Shown in pieces: positions 1 to 9,342 of a DNA stretch of 64,000 bases (the first letter of the stretch is position 1; the number at the start of each line of letters is the position of its first letter). The stretch is taken from NCBI RefSeq assembly GCF_900110215.1, contig NZ_FOCX01000015.1, positions 24,385 through 88,384 of the forward strand. Direction: 5' to 3'. Below the pieces are notes generated by a model. That model saw nothing but the letters and a program-made list of their open reading frames with translations. It had not been told where the DNA came from and did no database searches. The position numbers and the translations under genes were made by a program. The DNA is from Halorientalis persicus (GTDB lineage: Archaea; Halobacteriota; Halobacteria; Halobacteriales; Haloarculaceae).

Positions 1-1508
1 AGATGGCCTGGAGCGCACCCGCCACGCACGAGGATGCGGACATCGAAGCCGCCGTCTCCGAAGCCGTCGCGAACAAGGGGGCGGACGCCACTGCCGAGTT
101 CGCCGAATCGGTCGCCGCCGAGATCGACGACGCCGGATCGGTCACCCACTCCCGAGTGCAGGGCATCGTCGAGACAGTCGCCGAGGGCGTCGAGGACGAG
201 TACGGGACGACCTTCGGCTCGACGGTCCGTGAGAACGCCGTCGCGGCCGCCTGGGACGCCGTCACAGACGAGCGGACCGGCGACATCTACGCCCTGGTCG
301 ACGAGGCGACCACGGACCGGAAAGACGACGCCCACGTCCAGGGGCTGGCCGAGCGGATCGCCGCCAAGTTCGAGGACGAGGAGAACCCACACGACCGACT
401 CACCCGCGATCGGGTCGAAGACTACGTGGATCGGGCCGCCGACGCGACCGAGGAGTACGACGATGCCACCTTCGGCGAGACGGCCCGCGAGAAGGTCGTC
501 GACGCGATCTGGGGGCGGATGGCCACGGTCCCCGACGACCCGCCGAACATCACGGCCATCGACGACGACCGTGACACAGCCAGCGAACTCCACGAGGCGA
601 TGCGCGAGACGGACATCATCGCGCCGCCGACGGACTGTCTCTCGCCGATCTCGGACGAGCTGGTACTGGAAGGGCTCGAAAAGGAGTTCGACGCGGACTT
701 CTACGCCGCATCGACGCGGGACGCCTCCGTCCACGGCGGCGATCCGTTCATCGTCGAGGCGGGCATCGCGTACGGCGGTGACCTCGAAGAGAGTTCCAGC
801 GCCGACGTGATGCGCTTTGCCAACCGCGTGCCGCTGGTCTACCAGCGCGGGGCCTGTTCGATCACCGACGTGGTCAAGACGATCAACTGGCGCAACTACA
901 AACTCGACCAGCCCGGCGGGAGCGGCATCCCGAACGGCCCGGCGGTCATCATGGTCCACGTCGCCTCCACGAACGTGCCCTTCACCAGCGAGTCCAAGGA
1001 CGCGGTGGCGAACGTCCCCGAGATCGAAGACGAGGTCGAGCGGGCCATCCGCGAGGCCGCCCGCGACCTGAAGTCCTACCTCAAGAAGCGCCGGTCGATG
1101 GAGAAACGCCGGCGCAAGCAGGACAAACTCGCGACGATCCTCCCCGAGATGGCCGAGAAACTCGAGGAGGTGACGGGCAACGGCGAGTTGAACATCGACG
1201 ACTCGCTGGCCCGGATCATGAACAACGTCCTCGTCGACAGGGAACGCGATGGCGAGACGGTGCGACTGATCGTCGAGAACAACGACGACACCAACGCCAC
1301 CCTGGAGATCACGGACATCGTGAGCGAGGACCCCGGGGAGGTCGAGGACGCGAACGTCGTCGAGATGGACGGCGAGTACTTCGTCAAGTGGACCCCGGAG
1401 GTCACGGCCGGGACCGAGGCGAGCATCGAGTACAGCGTCGACGGCGACGCGACCTTCGACGTGCAGGTCGAGGGTATCGAAGACGAGAAACTGACTATCA
1501 ACGCCTGA
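1..1508 (+). CDS. top6B: DNA topoisomerase VI subunit B, C-terminal part (start lies before the window)
   Basis: ATPase/transducer subunit of the type IIB topoisomerase that relaxes and decatenates DNA in archaea. The frame is open from the first bases, and the visible 501 residues lack the N-terminal GHKL ATPase motifs, so the gene begins upstream; haloarchaeal Top6B is about 800 residues. Seen here are two acidic helical repeats (roughly visible residues 5-175, fitting the H2TH-type and haloarchaeal insert region), a transducer segment around the motif [13 protein letters not shown], a basic helical linker ([19 protein letters not shown]) and a beta-rich C-terminal domain. Subunit A follows after one base, so the two are co-transcribed. 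The first ATG at base 3 is internal, not the true start. Confidence 0.93.
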   Translation, partial: MAWSAPATHEDADIEAAVSEAVANKGADATAEFAESVAAEIDDAGSVTHSRVQGIVETVAEGVEDEYGTTFGSTVRENAVAAAWDAVTDERTGDIYALVDEATTDRKDDAHVQGLAERIAAKFEDEENPHDRLTRDRVEDYVDRAADATEEYDDATFGETAREKVVDAIWGRMATVPDDPPNITAIDDDRDTASELHEAMRETDIIAPPTDCLSPISDELVLEGLEKEFDADFYAASTRDASVHGGDPFIVEAGIAYGGDLEESSSADVMRFANRVPLVYQRGACSITDVVKTINWRNYKLDQPGGSGIPNGPAVIMVHVASTNVPFTSESKDAVANVPEIEDEVERAIREAARDLKSYLKKRRSMEKRRRKQDKLATILPEMAEKLEEVTGNGELNIDDSLARIMNNVLVDRERDGETVRLIVENNDDTNATLEITDIVSEDPGEVEDANVVEMDGEYFVKWTPEVTAGTEASIEYSVDGDATFDVQVEGIEDEKLTINA

Positions 1509-1509
1509 T

Positions 1510-2613
1510 ATGAGCACAGACAGCGAGACCCAGAGCGAAAGTGACGCACGCGAGCAGTTGATCGACCTGGCGGCCGAGTTCTACGACCAGTTCGCCGACG
1601 GCGAGGTCCCGACCATGTCGATCCCGACCCGGACGAAGTCCAACATCGAGTACGACGAGGACATGGACGTGTGGGTGTACGGCGACCGGAAGAGTACCCG
1701 CAGCGCCAAGACCGTCAGCGGCGCACAGAAGTTGCTGAAAGCCACCTACGTCATCGACTTCCTGGCCCAGCAACTCGAAGAAGACCGCTCGTCCACTCTG
1801 CGTGAACTGTACTACCTCAGTGAGTCCTTCGACCACGAGGAAGCCCAGTTCAACAGTCAGGACGAGTCCAACCAGTTGATCGAGGATCTCGAAATCGTCT
1901 CGGACGTGCGCCGCGAGGAGTTCCATATGCGGCCCGAGGAGTCCGGGGCGACGGTGATGGGGCCGCTCCTGATCCGCGAGCAGACCCGACGCGGCGAACG
2001 CGAGATTCACTGCCAGGAGGACGTGGGCGAGGGCGGCTACCAGATCCCGAACGACCCCGACACCATCGAGTTCCTGGACAACGACGCCGACTTCGCGCTG
2101 TGCGTGGAGACCGGCGGGATGCGTGACCGGCTCGTCGAGAACGGGTTCGACGAGGAGCACAACTGCATCGTCGTCCACCTGAAGGGCCAGCCTGCACGGG
2201 CGACCCGGCGACTGACCAAGCGGCTCCGGGACGAACTCGGTCTCCCGGTGACTGTCTTTACCGACGGTGACCCCTGGTCGTACCGCATCTACGGCTCGGT
2301 CGCGTACGGGTCGATCAAGTCCGCGCACCTCTCGGAGTACCTGGCGACGCCCGACGCGCAGTTCATCGGCATTCAACCTGCGGACATCGTGGAGTACGAC
2401 CTCCCGACCGACCCCCTCTCGGACTCGGACGTGAACGCGCTGGAATCGGAACTGGAGGACCCCCGTTTCCAGACCGACTACTGGCGCGAACAGATCGAAC
2501 TGCAACTCGATATCGACAAGAAGGCAGAACAGCAGAGCCTGGCCTCGCGTGGGCTGGACTTCGTGACGGACACGTATCTGCCCGAGCGGCTGGACGCGAT
2601 GGACGTCATCTGA
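1510..2613 (+). CDS. top6A: DNA topoisomerase VI subunit A (Spo11-like)
   Basis: DNA-cleaving subunit of topoisomerase VI, 367 residues, the usual family length. The 5Y-CAP domain carries the motif RELYYLSE at residues 98-105; by analogy to Spo11 (RDxFY), Tyr102 is the likely nucleophile that bonds to the DNA 5' end. The Toprim domain follows, with the conserved Glu in [15 protein letters not shown] and the metal-binding acidic motif in [15 protein letters not shown]. It starts one base after the stop of subunit B, so the two subunits are made from one message. A pyrimidine-rich T tract after the stop probably ends the transcript. Confidence 0.95.
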   Translation: MSTDSETQSESDAREQLIDLAAEFYDQFADGEVPTMSIPTRTKSNIEYDEDMDVWVYGDRKSTRSAKTVSGAQKLLKATYVIDFLAQQLEEDRSSTLRELYYLSESFDHEEAQFNSQDESNQLIEDLEIVSDVRREEFHMRPEESGATVMGPLLIREQTRRGEREIHCQEDVGEGGYQIPNDPDTIEFLDNDADFALCVETGGMRDRLVENGFDEEHNCIVVHLKGQPARATRRLTKRLRDELGLPVTVFTDGDPWSYRIYGSVAYGSIKSAHLSEYLATPDAQFIGIQPADIVEYDLPTDPLSDSDVNALESELEDPRFQTDYWREQIELQLDIDKKAEQQSLASRGLDFVTDTYLPERLDAMDVI

Positions 2614-2630
2614 CCGGTCCGACCGCCGAC

Positions 2631-2642
2631 TTTCTGTTTTCT
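2631..2642 (+). terminator. T-rich terminator after topoisomerase VI genes
   Basis: The tract TTTCTGTTTTCT lies 18 bases after the top6A stop codon with no strong hairpin before it. Archaeal RNA polymerase stops at such T tracts, so this is the probable end of the top6BA transcript. Confidence 0.5.
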
Positions 2643-2700
2643 GTCCGAGTCCTTGCCCGCCCACCACAACGTTAACCGCGCCGATGGCGTACTCCTGTGG

Positions 2701-3300
2701 ATGGCAGACAACAAAAGCGGCCGGGAGGACCAGGCCCAGAACGCCGACCGACGACAGCGTGAGCGCGCCATCGCCGAGGAACTGGAGCGACGGGACGAAC
2801 CGGAACCGCCCGTCGACCCATCCCAGCTCGCCTACTTCGAGACCGAACTGGATGCCGTCGAGTTCCCGGCGTCGGCCGACGATGTGGTTGCGACGCTGGG
2901 TGACCGCGAAATCGAGGCGAGCGACGGAACGTACGCGGTCGAAGAACTGCTGCCGGCGACCGACGTGGAGACCTTCGACTCTCCCGCGGAAGTACGCGAG
3001 CGGATCGAGCGGCCGACCGTGGCCGCGACCATGAAGCACATCGTCGAGGCGAGCGAGACGCTCCCTCGGGAAACACTCGACAGCTCGCAGTGGGACGCCT
3101 ACCAGAAGACGCTCCGAGAACTCGCCGCGATCGACGCTGACGACGACGACGAGGGCGTCCGCGTCATCGGCGACTGGATCGTCGACCAGATCGACGAGAA
3201 GGGGAAACTCCCCGGCTCACGCGCCGTCCGTCGTGAAGCCGCGAAGTTCTGCCGCTCGGAGGGCTACGAGATTCGAAACGACGAGTGGCTCGGGGTGTAG
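2701..3300 (+). CDS. DUF5789 family protein
   Basis: Haloarchaeal protein of unknown function, 199 residues, very acidic. It opens with a charged helical segment (MADNKSGREDQAQNADRRQR) and has the family's repeated helical core, where a segment like FPASADDVVATLGDREIE is followed by a second helical unit. The start at 2701 is preferred over an in-frame start at 2653 because a TATA-like CGTTAACC lies 28 bases before it, which implies a leaderless message, and because related proteins begin with this sequence. A shorter relative lies at 28938-29264. No enzyme motif is visible; family assignment is from memory of the sequence pattern. Confidence 0.75.
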   Translation: MADNKSGREDQAQNADRRQRERAIAEELERRDEPEPPVDPSQLAYFETELDAVEFPASADDVVATLGDREIEASDGTYAVEELLPATDVETFDSPAEVRERIERPTVAATMKHIVEASETLPRETLDSSQWDAYQKTLRELAAIDADDDDEGVRVIGDWIVDQIDEKGKLPGSRAVRREAAKFCRSEGYEIRNDEWLGV

Positions 3301-3306
3301 CGCAGG

Positions 3307-4059
3307 TCACTTCTCCGCCAGCGAAACCGGCACGCCCCGCTGTTCCAGGTCGTCTGCGAACGCCTCGGCGTCGGCCTCGATCGCCTCGAACGTATCGTAG
3401 TGGATCGGAACGACCAGTCCCGGATCCATCGCTTCGGCGAGGTCGGCCGCCGACTCCCGATCCATGGTGTAGGTCCCGCCGATGGGTACGAGCAACAGGT
3501 CCACGTCGAGTTCGGCGTGCCCGTCGAGCACGTCGGTATCGCCGGTCCAGAAAACCGTGGTGCCATCGAAATCCAGCAGGAAGCCACAGCCGGTCCCCTC
3601 GGGGTGGATCGGCGTTCCGTCCGGGCGTGTGTGAGGACCGTCTGGATGGTTGTAGGCGGCCGTCGTCCGGACGATCACGTCGTCGATCAGGTCGTCGAGT
3701 TCGTCGTCGACCCGGCGGGTGTCGTAGGGCAGGTCCCGGACCGGCGTCACGTCGCGGTCGGTCTCGCTGTGGTGGACCGCCTCGTGAACGAGGACGGTTG
3801 CGTCCTCGCGGGCGACTCGCTCGATACCATCGCTGTCGTAGTGGTGGACGTGGCTGACACAGACCAGATCACCGTCGGACCACTGGTCCGACGAGCCCCC
3901 GCTCGCCTCTCTCGCGGGGATCCCACCCCGGGCGTCGTAGTCGTCCAGCACGCCGTACCGGCCGGGATCGAGGTAGACGACGGTCCCGTCGGGGGCTTCG
4001 ATGCGGACGGTGGCGTAGCCGAGCCAGTCGACACGGAGGTCGTCGTAGTGGACGGTCAT
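3307..4059 (-). CDS. Metallo-beta-lactamase-fold hydrolase (UPF0173-like)
   Basis: 250 residues. The N-terminal strand pattern (VDWLGYATVRIEAPDGTVVYLDPG) and the closing motifs TVFWTGDTDVL and VVPIHYDTFEAIE are those of the metal-dependent hydrolase branch of the beta-lactamase fold. The usual HxHxDH motif reads SHVHHYDSDGIERV, so HxHHxD is present in a slightly altered spacing. The probable activity is metal-dependent hydrolysis of an unknown substrate in the cytoplasm. It converges with the DUF5789 gene, with only 6 bases between their stops. A second, more typical member lies at 50441-51169. Confidence 0.8.
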   Translation of the reverse strand: MTVHYDDLRVDWLGYATVRIEAPDGTVVYLDPGRYGVLDDYDARGGIPAREASGGSSDQWSDGDLVCVSHVHHYDSDGIERVAREDATVLVHEAVHHSETDRDVTPVRDLPYDTRRVDDELDDLIDDVIVRTTAAYNHPDGPHTRPDGTPIHPEGTGCGFLLDFDGTTVFWTGDTDVLDGHAELDVDLLLVPIGGTYTMDRESAADLAEAMDPGLVVPIHYDTFEAIEADAEAFADDLEQRGVPVSLAEK

Positions 4060-4098
4060 GTCAGGGGGTTCGGGCGGTGGCCGAAAACCCGTATCGGT

Positions 4099-5754
4099 TC
4101 ACTCGCCGCCGACCAGTCGCCTGACCCGCTCTAGCGTATCCGCGCTCTCGGGGTCTTTATCGTCGCGGACGCCGAGGTAGCGGGGGAAGCGAAGCGCGTA
4201 GCCCGAGGAGTACGTCGGCGAGGTCTGGATCTCCTCGTAGCCGACCTCGAAGACCACTGACGGCTCGATGTCGACGTCTTTCCCGTCCTCGGTCCGGATT
4301 TCCGGTTCCAGCAGGTCGGTCAACTCGGCCAGTTCCTCGTCGGTGATGCCCGTCGCCACCTTGCCGATGGTCTCCAGATCGTCGGGCCCGGCACGCACGG
4401 AGAGTTCGAAAGTTCCCAGGAACTCCGCGCGGCGACCCTCTCCCCACTCCGCGCCGGTGACGACGCAATCGAGCGTCTCCACGTCGGGTTTTCGCTTGAG
4501 CCACTCTTTGCCCCGCCGGCCCGGGGAGTACGTCGAATCGGGATCTTTCAGCATGATCCCCTCGTGGCCCGCGCCAAGCGCGTCGGCCTCGATGTCGGCG
4601 ATGCGTTCGGGTTCGTCTGTGACGGTGAGCGCCGACACGCCCGAACCGAGAATTTCGGAGAGGCGGTCGTGCCGGTCGACGAGGGGTGTGCCGAGCAGGT
4701 CCTCGCCGTCAGCGTGGAGGCAGTCGAACGCCCACAGGCGGACTTCGACTTCCTCCCTGGCTTTCGCCACGTCGTGTTTCCGACGGAAGCGACGCAACAC
4801 TTCCTGAAAGGGGAGCGGGTCACCCGCGTCGTCGACCGCCACGACCTCGCCGTCCAGAATCGCCGGGACGGCGAGATTCTCCTCGACGAACCCGACGACC
4901 TCCGGCAAGGGGTCGGTCACGTCCTCCATGTTCCGGGAGAACAGTGACACTTCGTCCCCGTCGTAGTGGACCTGAACGCGAGCGCCGTCGTACTTGGTCT
5001 CGACGGCGACGGACGCCCAGGCCTCGACCGCGTCGGTGACCGTCCCGGCCTGTGCGAGCATCGCCTGAACCGGCCGCCCGACTTCCAGATGCAGGTCGTC
5101 CAGTCCCGACTCGCCGTCGTCGCGAGCGACGGTGGCGACCAGGCCGTAATCGTTGGTCACCTGGAGCGCGCGCTCGACGGCCACGGTGGGGACGTCGAAG
5201 GCATCGGTGATGGCGTCCCTGACGGTTCCCTCGCCGACGCCGATGCGCATCTCCGAGAGGACGATCCGCGCGAGATAGCGCGCCTCTGCGGGCGCACAGC
5301 GATTGAACAGGCCAAAGAGGAGGTCGAGCTTTCGGTCCTGACTGCCCGGCCCGGCCGCCGCTGCGAGGTCGCGCAACTCGGATTCGACCTCGCCGACGGT
5401 CAGGCCTGCCTGGCCACCGCCGTCGCCGAACGCGCCGAGTCCCTGCTGGCCGCCGAAGTCGTACTCGGCGGCCACGTCGCCCACATCGCCGACGGCCGCG
5501 ACCCGGGACTCCACGTCGTCGGCCGAGACGTTGTGTCCCGCCGCGCGGGCGATGGCCTCGTAGCACAGATTCGGGCCGATATCGAGCGTCGTCGACCCGT
5601 GGGCGGGGAACACACGTCCCTGGACGAACCGGGCCACGGTGTCGAGATCGTCGGCGGCGTCCGCCAACAGATCCCGGACGAGCGTGACGGTCTCGAGATC
5701 GGCCGAGGTCGCCTCGATTTCGTCGGCGCGCTCGGCGAACACGGCGAAGTCCAT
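4099..5754 (-). CDS. lig: ATP-dependent DNA ligase
   Basis: Seals nicks in replication and repair using ATP. The protein has 551 residues, the normal length for archaeal ligase I. It has an N-terminal DNA-binding helical domain, then the nucleotidyltransferase core with motif I ETKYDGAR (Lys254 is the adenylated residue), the LFSRN motif, the LDGEVVAV motif, HEGIMLKDP and LKRKPD, and a C-terminal OB domain. The start MDFAVFAERADEIE at 5754 matches the usual haloarchaeal N-terminus. A longer reading to 6114 adds a low-quality segment that crosses a separate small gene, so it was not used. Confidence 0.93.
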   Translation of the reverse strand: MDFAVFAERADEIEATSADLETVTLVRDLLADAADDLDTVARFVQGRVFPAHGSTTLDIGPNLCYEAIARAAGHNVSADDVESRVAAVGDVGDVAAEYDFGGQQGLGAFGDGGGQAGLTVGEVESELRDLAAAAGPGSQDRKLDLLFGLFNRCAPAEARYLARIVLSEMRIGVGEGTVRDAITDAFDVPTVAVERALQVTNDYGLVATVARDDGESGLDDLHLEVGRPVQAMLAQAGTVTDAVEAWASVAVETKYDGARVQVHYDGDEVSLFSRNMEDVTDPLPEVVGFVEENLAVPAILDGEVVAVDDAGDPLPFQEVLRRFRRKHDVAKAREEVEVRLWAFDCLHADGEDLLGTPLVDRHDRLSEILGSGVSALTVTDEPERIADIEADALGAGHEGIMLKDPDSTYSPGRRGKEWLKRKPDVETLDCVVTGAEWGEGRRAEFLGTFELSVRAGPDDLETIGKVATGITDEELAELTDLLEPEIRTEDGKDVDIEPSVVFEVGYEEIQTSPTYSSGYALRFPRYLGVRDDKDPESADTLERVRRLVGGE

Positions 5755-5876
5755 CGACACGCAGTAGCCGCGACCGGGTGTTAAAGCTCGCGGAGTCGCG
5801 GGATTCCGTGCGTCGAAAAGCAGCCGTTCTCGGTACTGCGGGCGGTCGGAGGGCGTCACCGGGCGGCTGTGGTGAC

Positions 5877-6053
5877 TTACTCTCCGTCGCTGGACTGGTC
5901 GTAGGCCGCGCCGAGTCGATCGACCATCCGGTGGACGGGCAGGGTGACGCCCAGGCGACTCGTCACGAACGCAACGGGCATGAGCGCGATGCCGACCATC
6001 AGGCTCAACTGGTACAGCACGAACAGCAGACCACTGTGCAGGCGGGTTTCCAT
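5877..6053 (-). CDS. 58-residue membrane microprotein
   Basis: A small protein encoded just before the ligase gene on the same strand. It begins METRLHSGLLFVLYQLSLMV, continues through a hydrophobic stretch (GIALMPVAFVTSRLGV) that could form one or two membrane helices, and ends in an acidic tail (YDQSSDGE), as haloarchaeal proteins often do. A TATA box (TTATATA at 6084-6090 on this strand) lies about 31-37 bases before the ATG, which supports a real promoter with little or no leader. Function unknown. It may share a transcript with the ligase, 122 bases downstream. Confidence 0.65.
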   Translation of the reverse strand: METRLHSGLLFVLYQLSLMVGIALMPVAFVTSRLGVTLPVHRMVDRLGAAYDQSSDGE

Positions 6054-6083
6054 TGTCCTCGATTGTGTCTGGGCCCATAGGAG

Positions 6084-6090
6084 TATATAA
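6084..6090 (-). promoter_or_regulatory. TATA box of the 58-residue microprotein gene
   Basis: TTATATA on the minus strand within a very A/T-rich island (6082-6106) in otherwise GC-rich DNA, a little over 30 bases before the start codon. Next to it is a near-perfect 13-base tandem repeat, TCTTTCATAAtGG then TCTTTCATAAcGG (6107-6132). Confidence 0.55.
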
Positions 6091-6338
6091 ATATTCTTTA
6101 TACCTATCTTTCATAATGGTCTTTCATAACGGACAGTAGCGCTCCCGTCTTGCGGTTCGATTCTAGTTGGAAAATAGACAACCCGGAGCGGACCCTGCGG
6201 GCCGTCGGCGGTAAGGCGGAGATAATCGACGCCAGTCGGAGCCATAAGTTATGACCATTATCGAAGTCACGTGCGCAGTCGGTGCTCCGGCGCGAGCGAA
6301 TCACAAGACACGTGGGGGTGGGGGACCCACGGGTAGGT

Positions 6339-6707
6339 ATGAACTATCTCGTAGCGATGGAAGCCGCCTGGTTGGTTCGAGACGTCGAGGACATCGACGA
6401 CGCGATCGGCGTCGCGGTCAGCGAAGCGGGCAAGCGCCTCAACGATCAGGATATGGACTACGTCGAAGTCGACGTGGGTGCCACGGGCTGTCCCGCCTGT
6501 GGTGAACCGTTCGACTCCGCTTTCATCGCCGCCGACACCGCTCTCGTGGGCCTGGTGCTGGAGATGAAGGTCTTCAACGCCGAGAACACCGAACACGCCC
6601 AGCGGATCGCAAAGAGCGAGGTCGGCGGTGCCCTCCGTGACGTACCCCTCTCGGTCGTCGAGACCATCGAATTCGAGGAAGAGGAGGAAGTCGACGCCTC
6701 CGCTTAA
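6339..6707 (+). CDS. UPF0212 (DUF555) family protein
   Basis: 122 residues, matching the archaeal UPF0212 family in length and in its hallmark sequences: [20 protein letters not shown] at the start, the zinc-type knuckle [12 protein letters not shown] in the middle, and [15 protein letters not shown] near the end. Function is unknown; the Cys pair suggests metal binding. The ATG at 6339 fits the family N-terminus; an upstream in-frame reading adds a basic stretch that does not belong. A hairpin (CGTGGG...CCCACG) lies just before the start and may be in the leader. Confidence 0.88.
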   Translation: MNYLVAMEAAWLVRDVEDIDDAIGVAVSEAGKRLNDQDMDYVEVDVGATGCPACGEPFDSAFIAADTALVGLVLEMKVFNAENTEHAQRIAKSEVGGALRDVPLSVVETIEFEEEEEVDASA

Positions 6708-6720
6708 CGACTGGGCAACC

Positions 6721-6725
6721 TTTTT
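6721..6725 (+). terminator. T5 terminator after UPF0212 gene
   Basis: TTTTT 14 bases after the UPF0212 stop codon. It also merges into the promoter of the next gene. Confidence 0.45.
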
Positions 6726-6727
6726 GT

Positions 6728-6742
6728 ATTACCTCTGGTAAT
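6728..6742 (+). promoter_or_regulatory. Palindromic operator of the HTH-CBS gene
   Basis: Perfect dyad ATTACC-TCT-GGTAAT between the probable TATA region and the ATG at 6751. Its place over the transcription start, right before a gene for a helix-turn-helix protein, suggests that the protein represses its own gene here. Binding is inferred. Confidence 0.55.
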
Positions 6743-6750
6743 CGAGCCGT

Positions 6751-7293
6751 ATGGAACTACCGACCCCTGAGGATCTCCGGGAGCGTCGGAACGAACTGGA
6801 TCTAACCCAGAGCGAGCTCGCGGAACGCGCGGACGTGTCCCAGCCGTTGATCGCTCGGATCGAGGGTGGGGATGTGGACCCGCGGCTCTCGACGCTGCGG
6901 CGGATCGTCAACGCCCTCGAAGAGGCCGAGGGCGGTATTCTGCGAGCGGGCGATCTGATGCACAGCCCGGTCTACGGCGTCGAACCCGACGACAGCGTGA
7001 TGACCGCGATCGAAGTGATGAACCAGGAGGGGTACTCCCAGTTGCCCGTCGTCCGGGACGACTACCCCGTCGGCATCGTCGCCCACAGCGACATCCGACA
7101 CTCCGACGAGGACGACCCCGGCGAACTGCCGGTGGCCGACGTGATGCGTGAGTCGATCACCACCGTCACGAGAGACGCCACCGTCGACGAGGTCGATACC
7201 CACCTCGACCACCACGAGGCCGTCATCGTCATCGAAAACGCCGAGATGGTTGGCATCATCACCGACGCGGACGTGGCCGCTCACATCAGCTAA
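6751..7293 (+). CDS. XRE-type HTH regulator with two CBS domains
   Basis: 180 residues. Residues 1-62 form a Cro/C1-type helix-turn-helix (LTQSELAERADVSQPLIARIEGG). Residues 65-180 hold two CBS domains, starting at LRAGDLMHSPVYGVEPDDSV and VADVMRESITTVTRDATVDE. CBS pairs bind adenosyl compounds such as AMP, ATP or SAM, so this is probably a transcription factor that senses a nucleotide ligand. The family is widespread in archaea. The dyad just upstream is its probable operator. The target set cannot be told from the sequence. Confidence 0.85.
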   Translation: MELPTPEDLRERRNELDLTQSELAERADVSQPLIARIEGGDVDPRLSTLRRIVNALEEAEGGILRAGDLMHSPVYGVEPDDSVMTAIEVMNQEGYSQLPVVRDDYPVGIVAHSDIRHSDEDDPGELPVADVMRESITTVTRDATVDEVDTHLDHHEAVIVIENAEMVGIITDADVAAHIS

Positions 7294-7315
7294 CCCGTCT
7301 CGTGAGTCATCCCGC

Positions 7316-7576
7316 TCATCGGTCCGGTGCCAGGGCGTCGGTCACGATCTGCCGTCTGTACCTCGCGACCTGATATCTGGTGAGTACGACCGACAACGCC
7401 ATCGCCAGCAGCGCCAGGAACGTCCCGAACACGAGGGGCCCGTCGTTGAACAGCCCACTGGACACCTGCAGGAGTGCGAAGGCCGGTAAGCCGAACGTAA
7501 AGAGACAGGTCCGAAGCGGGAACGCACGCGCCATCGCGAGGAACGCGGCTCGCTCGTCGGTGAGATCATCAGTCAT
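7316..7576 (-). CDS. Small membrane protein, two helices
   Basis: 86 residues from the ATG at 7576 (MTDDLTDERAAFLAMARAFP). Two hydrophobic segments (TCLFTFGLPAFALLQVSSGL and FGTFLALLAMALSVVLTRYQ) are probable membrane helices, followed by a basic cytoplasmic end (ARYRRQ). The upstream in-frame start at 7612 adds a poor N-terminus and is less likely. It converges with the HTH-CBS gene. No family recognised. Confidence 0.6.
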   Translation of the reverse strand: MTDDLTDERAAFLAMARAFPLRTCLFTFGLPAFALLQVSSGLFNDGPLVFGTFLALLAMALSVVLTRYQVARYRRQIVTDALAPDR

Positions 7577-7710
7577 CTGTGTCGAGCAAGCGGGAAGGGC
7601 GCACATAGACACTTCGGATCCGCTGTCCTCGTAACTGACCGCAGGGAACGTACGAGGGCTCGTCGGTGATTCGCTCTGACAGCGATCCGCGCGCCGGCGG
7701 CGCGTGGATG

Positions 7711-8688
7711 CTACAACTCCAGTCCGCGAATCGCGACCGCTTCCTCGCCGTCCTGCACTTCGCCGATGATCTGGCCGTCGGTTTCTGCCGCCAGCGCCTC
7801 GGCGTTCTCGGGGGCCAGCGCCGCCACGAAGCCAGTGCCCATGTTGAACGTGCGGTGCATCTCCTCGTCGGCTACGTCTCCCTCTTTCTGAACGAACTCG
7901 AAGACGGGCTGGGCCTCGAAGGAGTCGGTGATTTCGTAGCGGAAATCGCCCATCCGGGTGAGGTTCCCCCAGCCACCGCCGGTGACGTGGGCCGCCGCGT
8001 TGGTGTCGTGCTCCCGGAGCGGATCGAGCAGATCGGTGTAGATCCGGGTCGGTTCCAGCAGTTCCTCGGCGATGGAGCGATCCGGATTCGGCGGGAACGG
8101 ATCTGTGTACTCGTGATCTTTCGTCACGGCCTTGCGCGCCAGCGTCAGGCCGTTCGAGTGGATGCCGCTGGAGGGAAAGCCCACGAGTGCGTCCCCGGCC
8201 TCTGCTTCGCCGGGGAACAGCGAACCCTTCTCGGCCAGCCCCGCACAGGTCCCGGCGATGTCGAGCCCCTTGACGACTTCGGGCATGACCGCTGTCTCGC
8301 CGCCGACGAGTTCGACGCTCGCGCGGTCGGCACCCTCGGCCAGCCCGTCACCGATCTGTTCGCTCGTCTCGTCGTCGGGTTCCGCCACGGCGAGGTAGTC
8401 GACGAAGGCGACGGGGCGGACACCCGCGGCCACGAGGTCGTTGACGTTCATCGCGATGCAGTCGATACCGATGGTCGAGTAGTCGTCGATGGCCTCGGCC
8501 ACGAGGAGTTTCGTGCCGACGCCGTCGGCCGCCAGCGCCAGGTAGCGGTCGCCGATGTCGAGCAGGCCCGCGAAGTCACCCTCGAAGCCCTCGGTCGCGC
8601 CGATCAGGGCGGCCGTCGCCGCCTCGCTGGCGTCGATGTCCACCCCGGCCTCGGCGTAGGTCATCCCGTCGTCAGCGTCGTCGGTCAT
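7711..8688 (-). CDS. purM: Phosphoribosylformylglycinamidine cyclo-ligase
   Basis: AIR synthetase, fifth step of purine synthesis: FGAM plus ATP gives AIR. 325 residues, normal for PurM. The N-terminus MTYAEAGVDIDASEAATAAL, the motif GVGTKLLVA, the catalytic region CIAMNVNDLVAAGVRPVAFV, GGETAVMPEVV, FPSSGIHSNGLTL and HVTGGGWGNLTRM are all family hallmarks. The start at 8688 gives MTDDADDGMTYAEAG; a longer reading to 8715 would add a non-conserved stretch. Confidence 0.95.
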   Translation of the reverse strand: MTDDADDGMTYAEAGVDIDASEAATAALIGATEGFEGDFAGLLDIGDRYLALAADGVGTKLLVAEAIDDYSTIGIDCIAMNVNDLVAAGVRPVAFVDYLAVAEPDDETSEQIGDGLAEGADRASVELVGGETAVMPEVVKGLDIAGTCAGLAEKGSLFPGEAEAGDALVGFPSSGIHSNGLTLARKAVTKDHEYTDPFPPNPDRSIAEELLEPTRIYTDLLDPLREHDTNAAAHVTGGGWGNLTRMGDFRYEITDSFEAQPVFEFVQKEGDVADEEMHRTFNMGTGFVAALAPENAEALAAETDGQIIGEVQDGEEAVAIRGLEL

Positions 8689-8739
8689 ATCCGAGTTCGG
8701 GCCCGGCGCGCGCAAAAGCCCGTCGGTCGCCGACAGGCC

Positions 8740-9342
8740 TCAGAACAGCCCGAAACCGAACAGCGCCCAGAGGCCGAGGGCCAGCGAGGGGACGAATACG
8801 GCGACGAACACCGGCAGACTCCACTCTTTGACCGTGTTCCCGTCCAGCGGCCCGAACGGAATCATGTTGAACGCCGCGAGAAAGAGGTTGATCGTGAGCC
8901 CGAGACCGCCGATGGACGCGAGAAAGCCGCTCCCGAAGAACGCGAGCGGCGCGAAAATCGCAGCCAGCACGAGGTTCGTCACCGGGCCGGCCAGTGCGAT
9001 CAGACCGTTCTGCCGAAGCGTCGAGCGTCCCTGGTGGTAGACCGCGCCGGGTGCGGCGAAGAGAAAGCCGATCAGCGCACCCATGATCGCGACGAACAAC
9101 ATCCCGTAGTCCGCCCGGAACTCCGCGATCTTGCCGAACCGCATCGCGACGACCTTGTGAGCCAGTTCGTGCAGGAGGAAGGCCACGCCGACGGTCAGGA
9201 AGCTCAGGCCGAACGTCTGGATCGCCTGCGGGACCGAGAAGCCACTGAATCCGGGGAGCAAGAGGAGACTGAACGCAACACTCAACGCGACCCAGGCCGC
9301 CCCGAGATCCAGCAGTTCGCGGGTGGAAAAACGGATGTTCAC
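8740..9342 (-). CDS. M50-type intramembrane metalloprotease
   Basis: 200 residues with about five hydrophobic segments. The zinc motif HELAH (residues 58-62, within FLLHELAHKVVAMRFG) and the distal motif NMIPFGPLDGNTV are those of site-2-type proteases (M50). It probably cleaves membrane proteins within the bilayer; the substrate is unknown. It begins with GTG at 9342, overlapping the TraB-family stop by 3 bases (9339-9341), so the two are translationally linked. Confidence 0.85.
   Translation of the reverse strand: MNIRFSTRELLDLGAAWVALSVAFSLLLLPGFSGFSVPQAIQTFGLSFLTVGVAFLLHELAHKVVAMRFGKIAEFRADYGMLFVAIMGALIGFLFAAPGAVYHQGRSTLRQNGLIALAGPVTNLVLAAIFAPLAFFGSGFLASIGGLGLTINLFLAAFNMIPFGPLDGNTVKEWSLPVFVAVFVPSLALGLWALFGFGLF

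Noticed and set aside
1498..3039. 513-codon minus-strand frame opposite top6A
   Set aside because: Antisense shadow of topoisomerase VI subunit A; no start signal or recognisable domain.
5755..6114. N-terminal extension of the DNA ligase frame
   Set aside because: The added residues are not ligase-like and cross the separate 58-residue gene; the conserved ligase start is at 5754.
6107..6132. 13-base tandem repeat as an iteron or origin element
   Set aside because: Only two copies, no neighbouring replication gene; more likely local duplication in an A/T-rich promoter.
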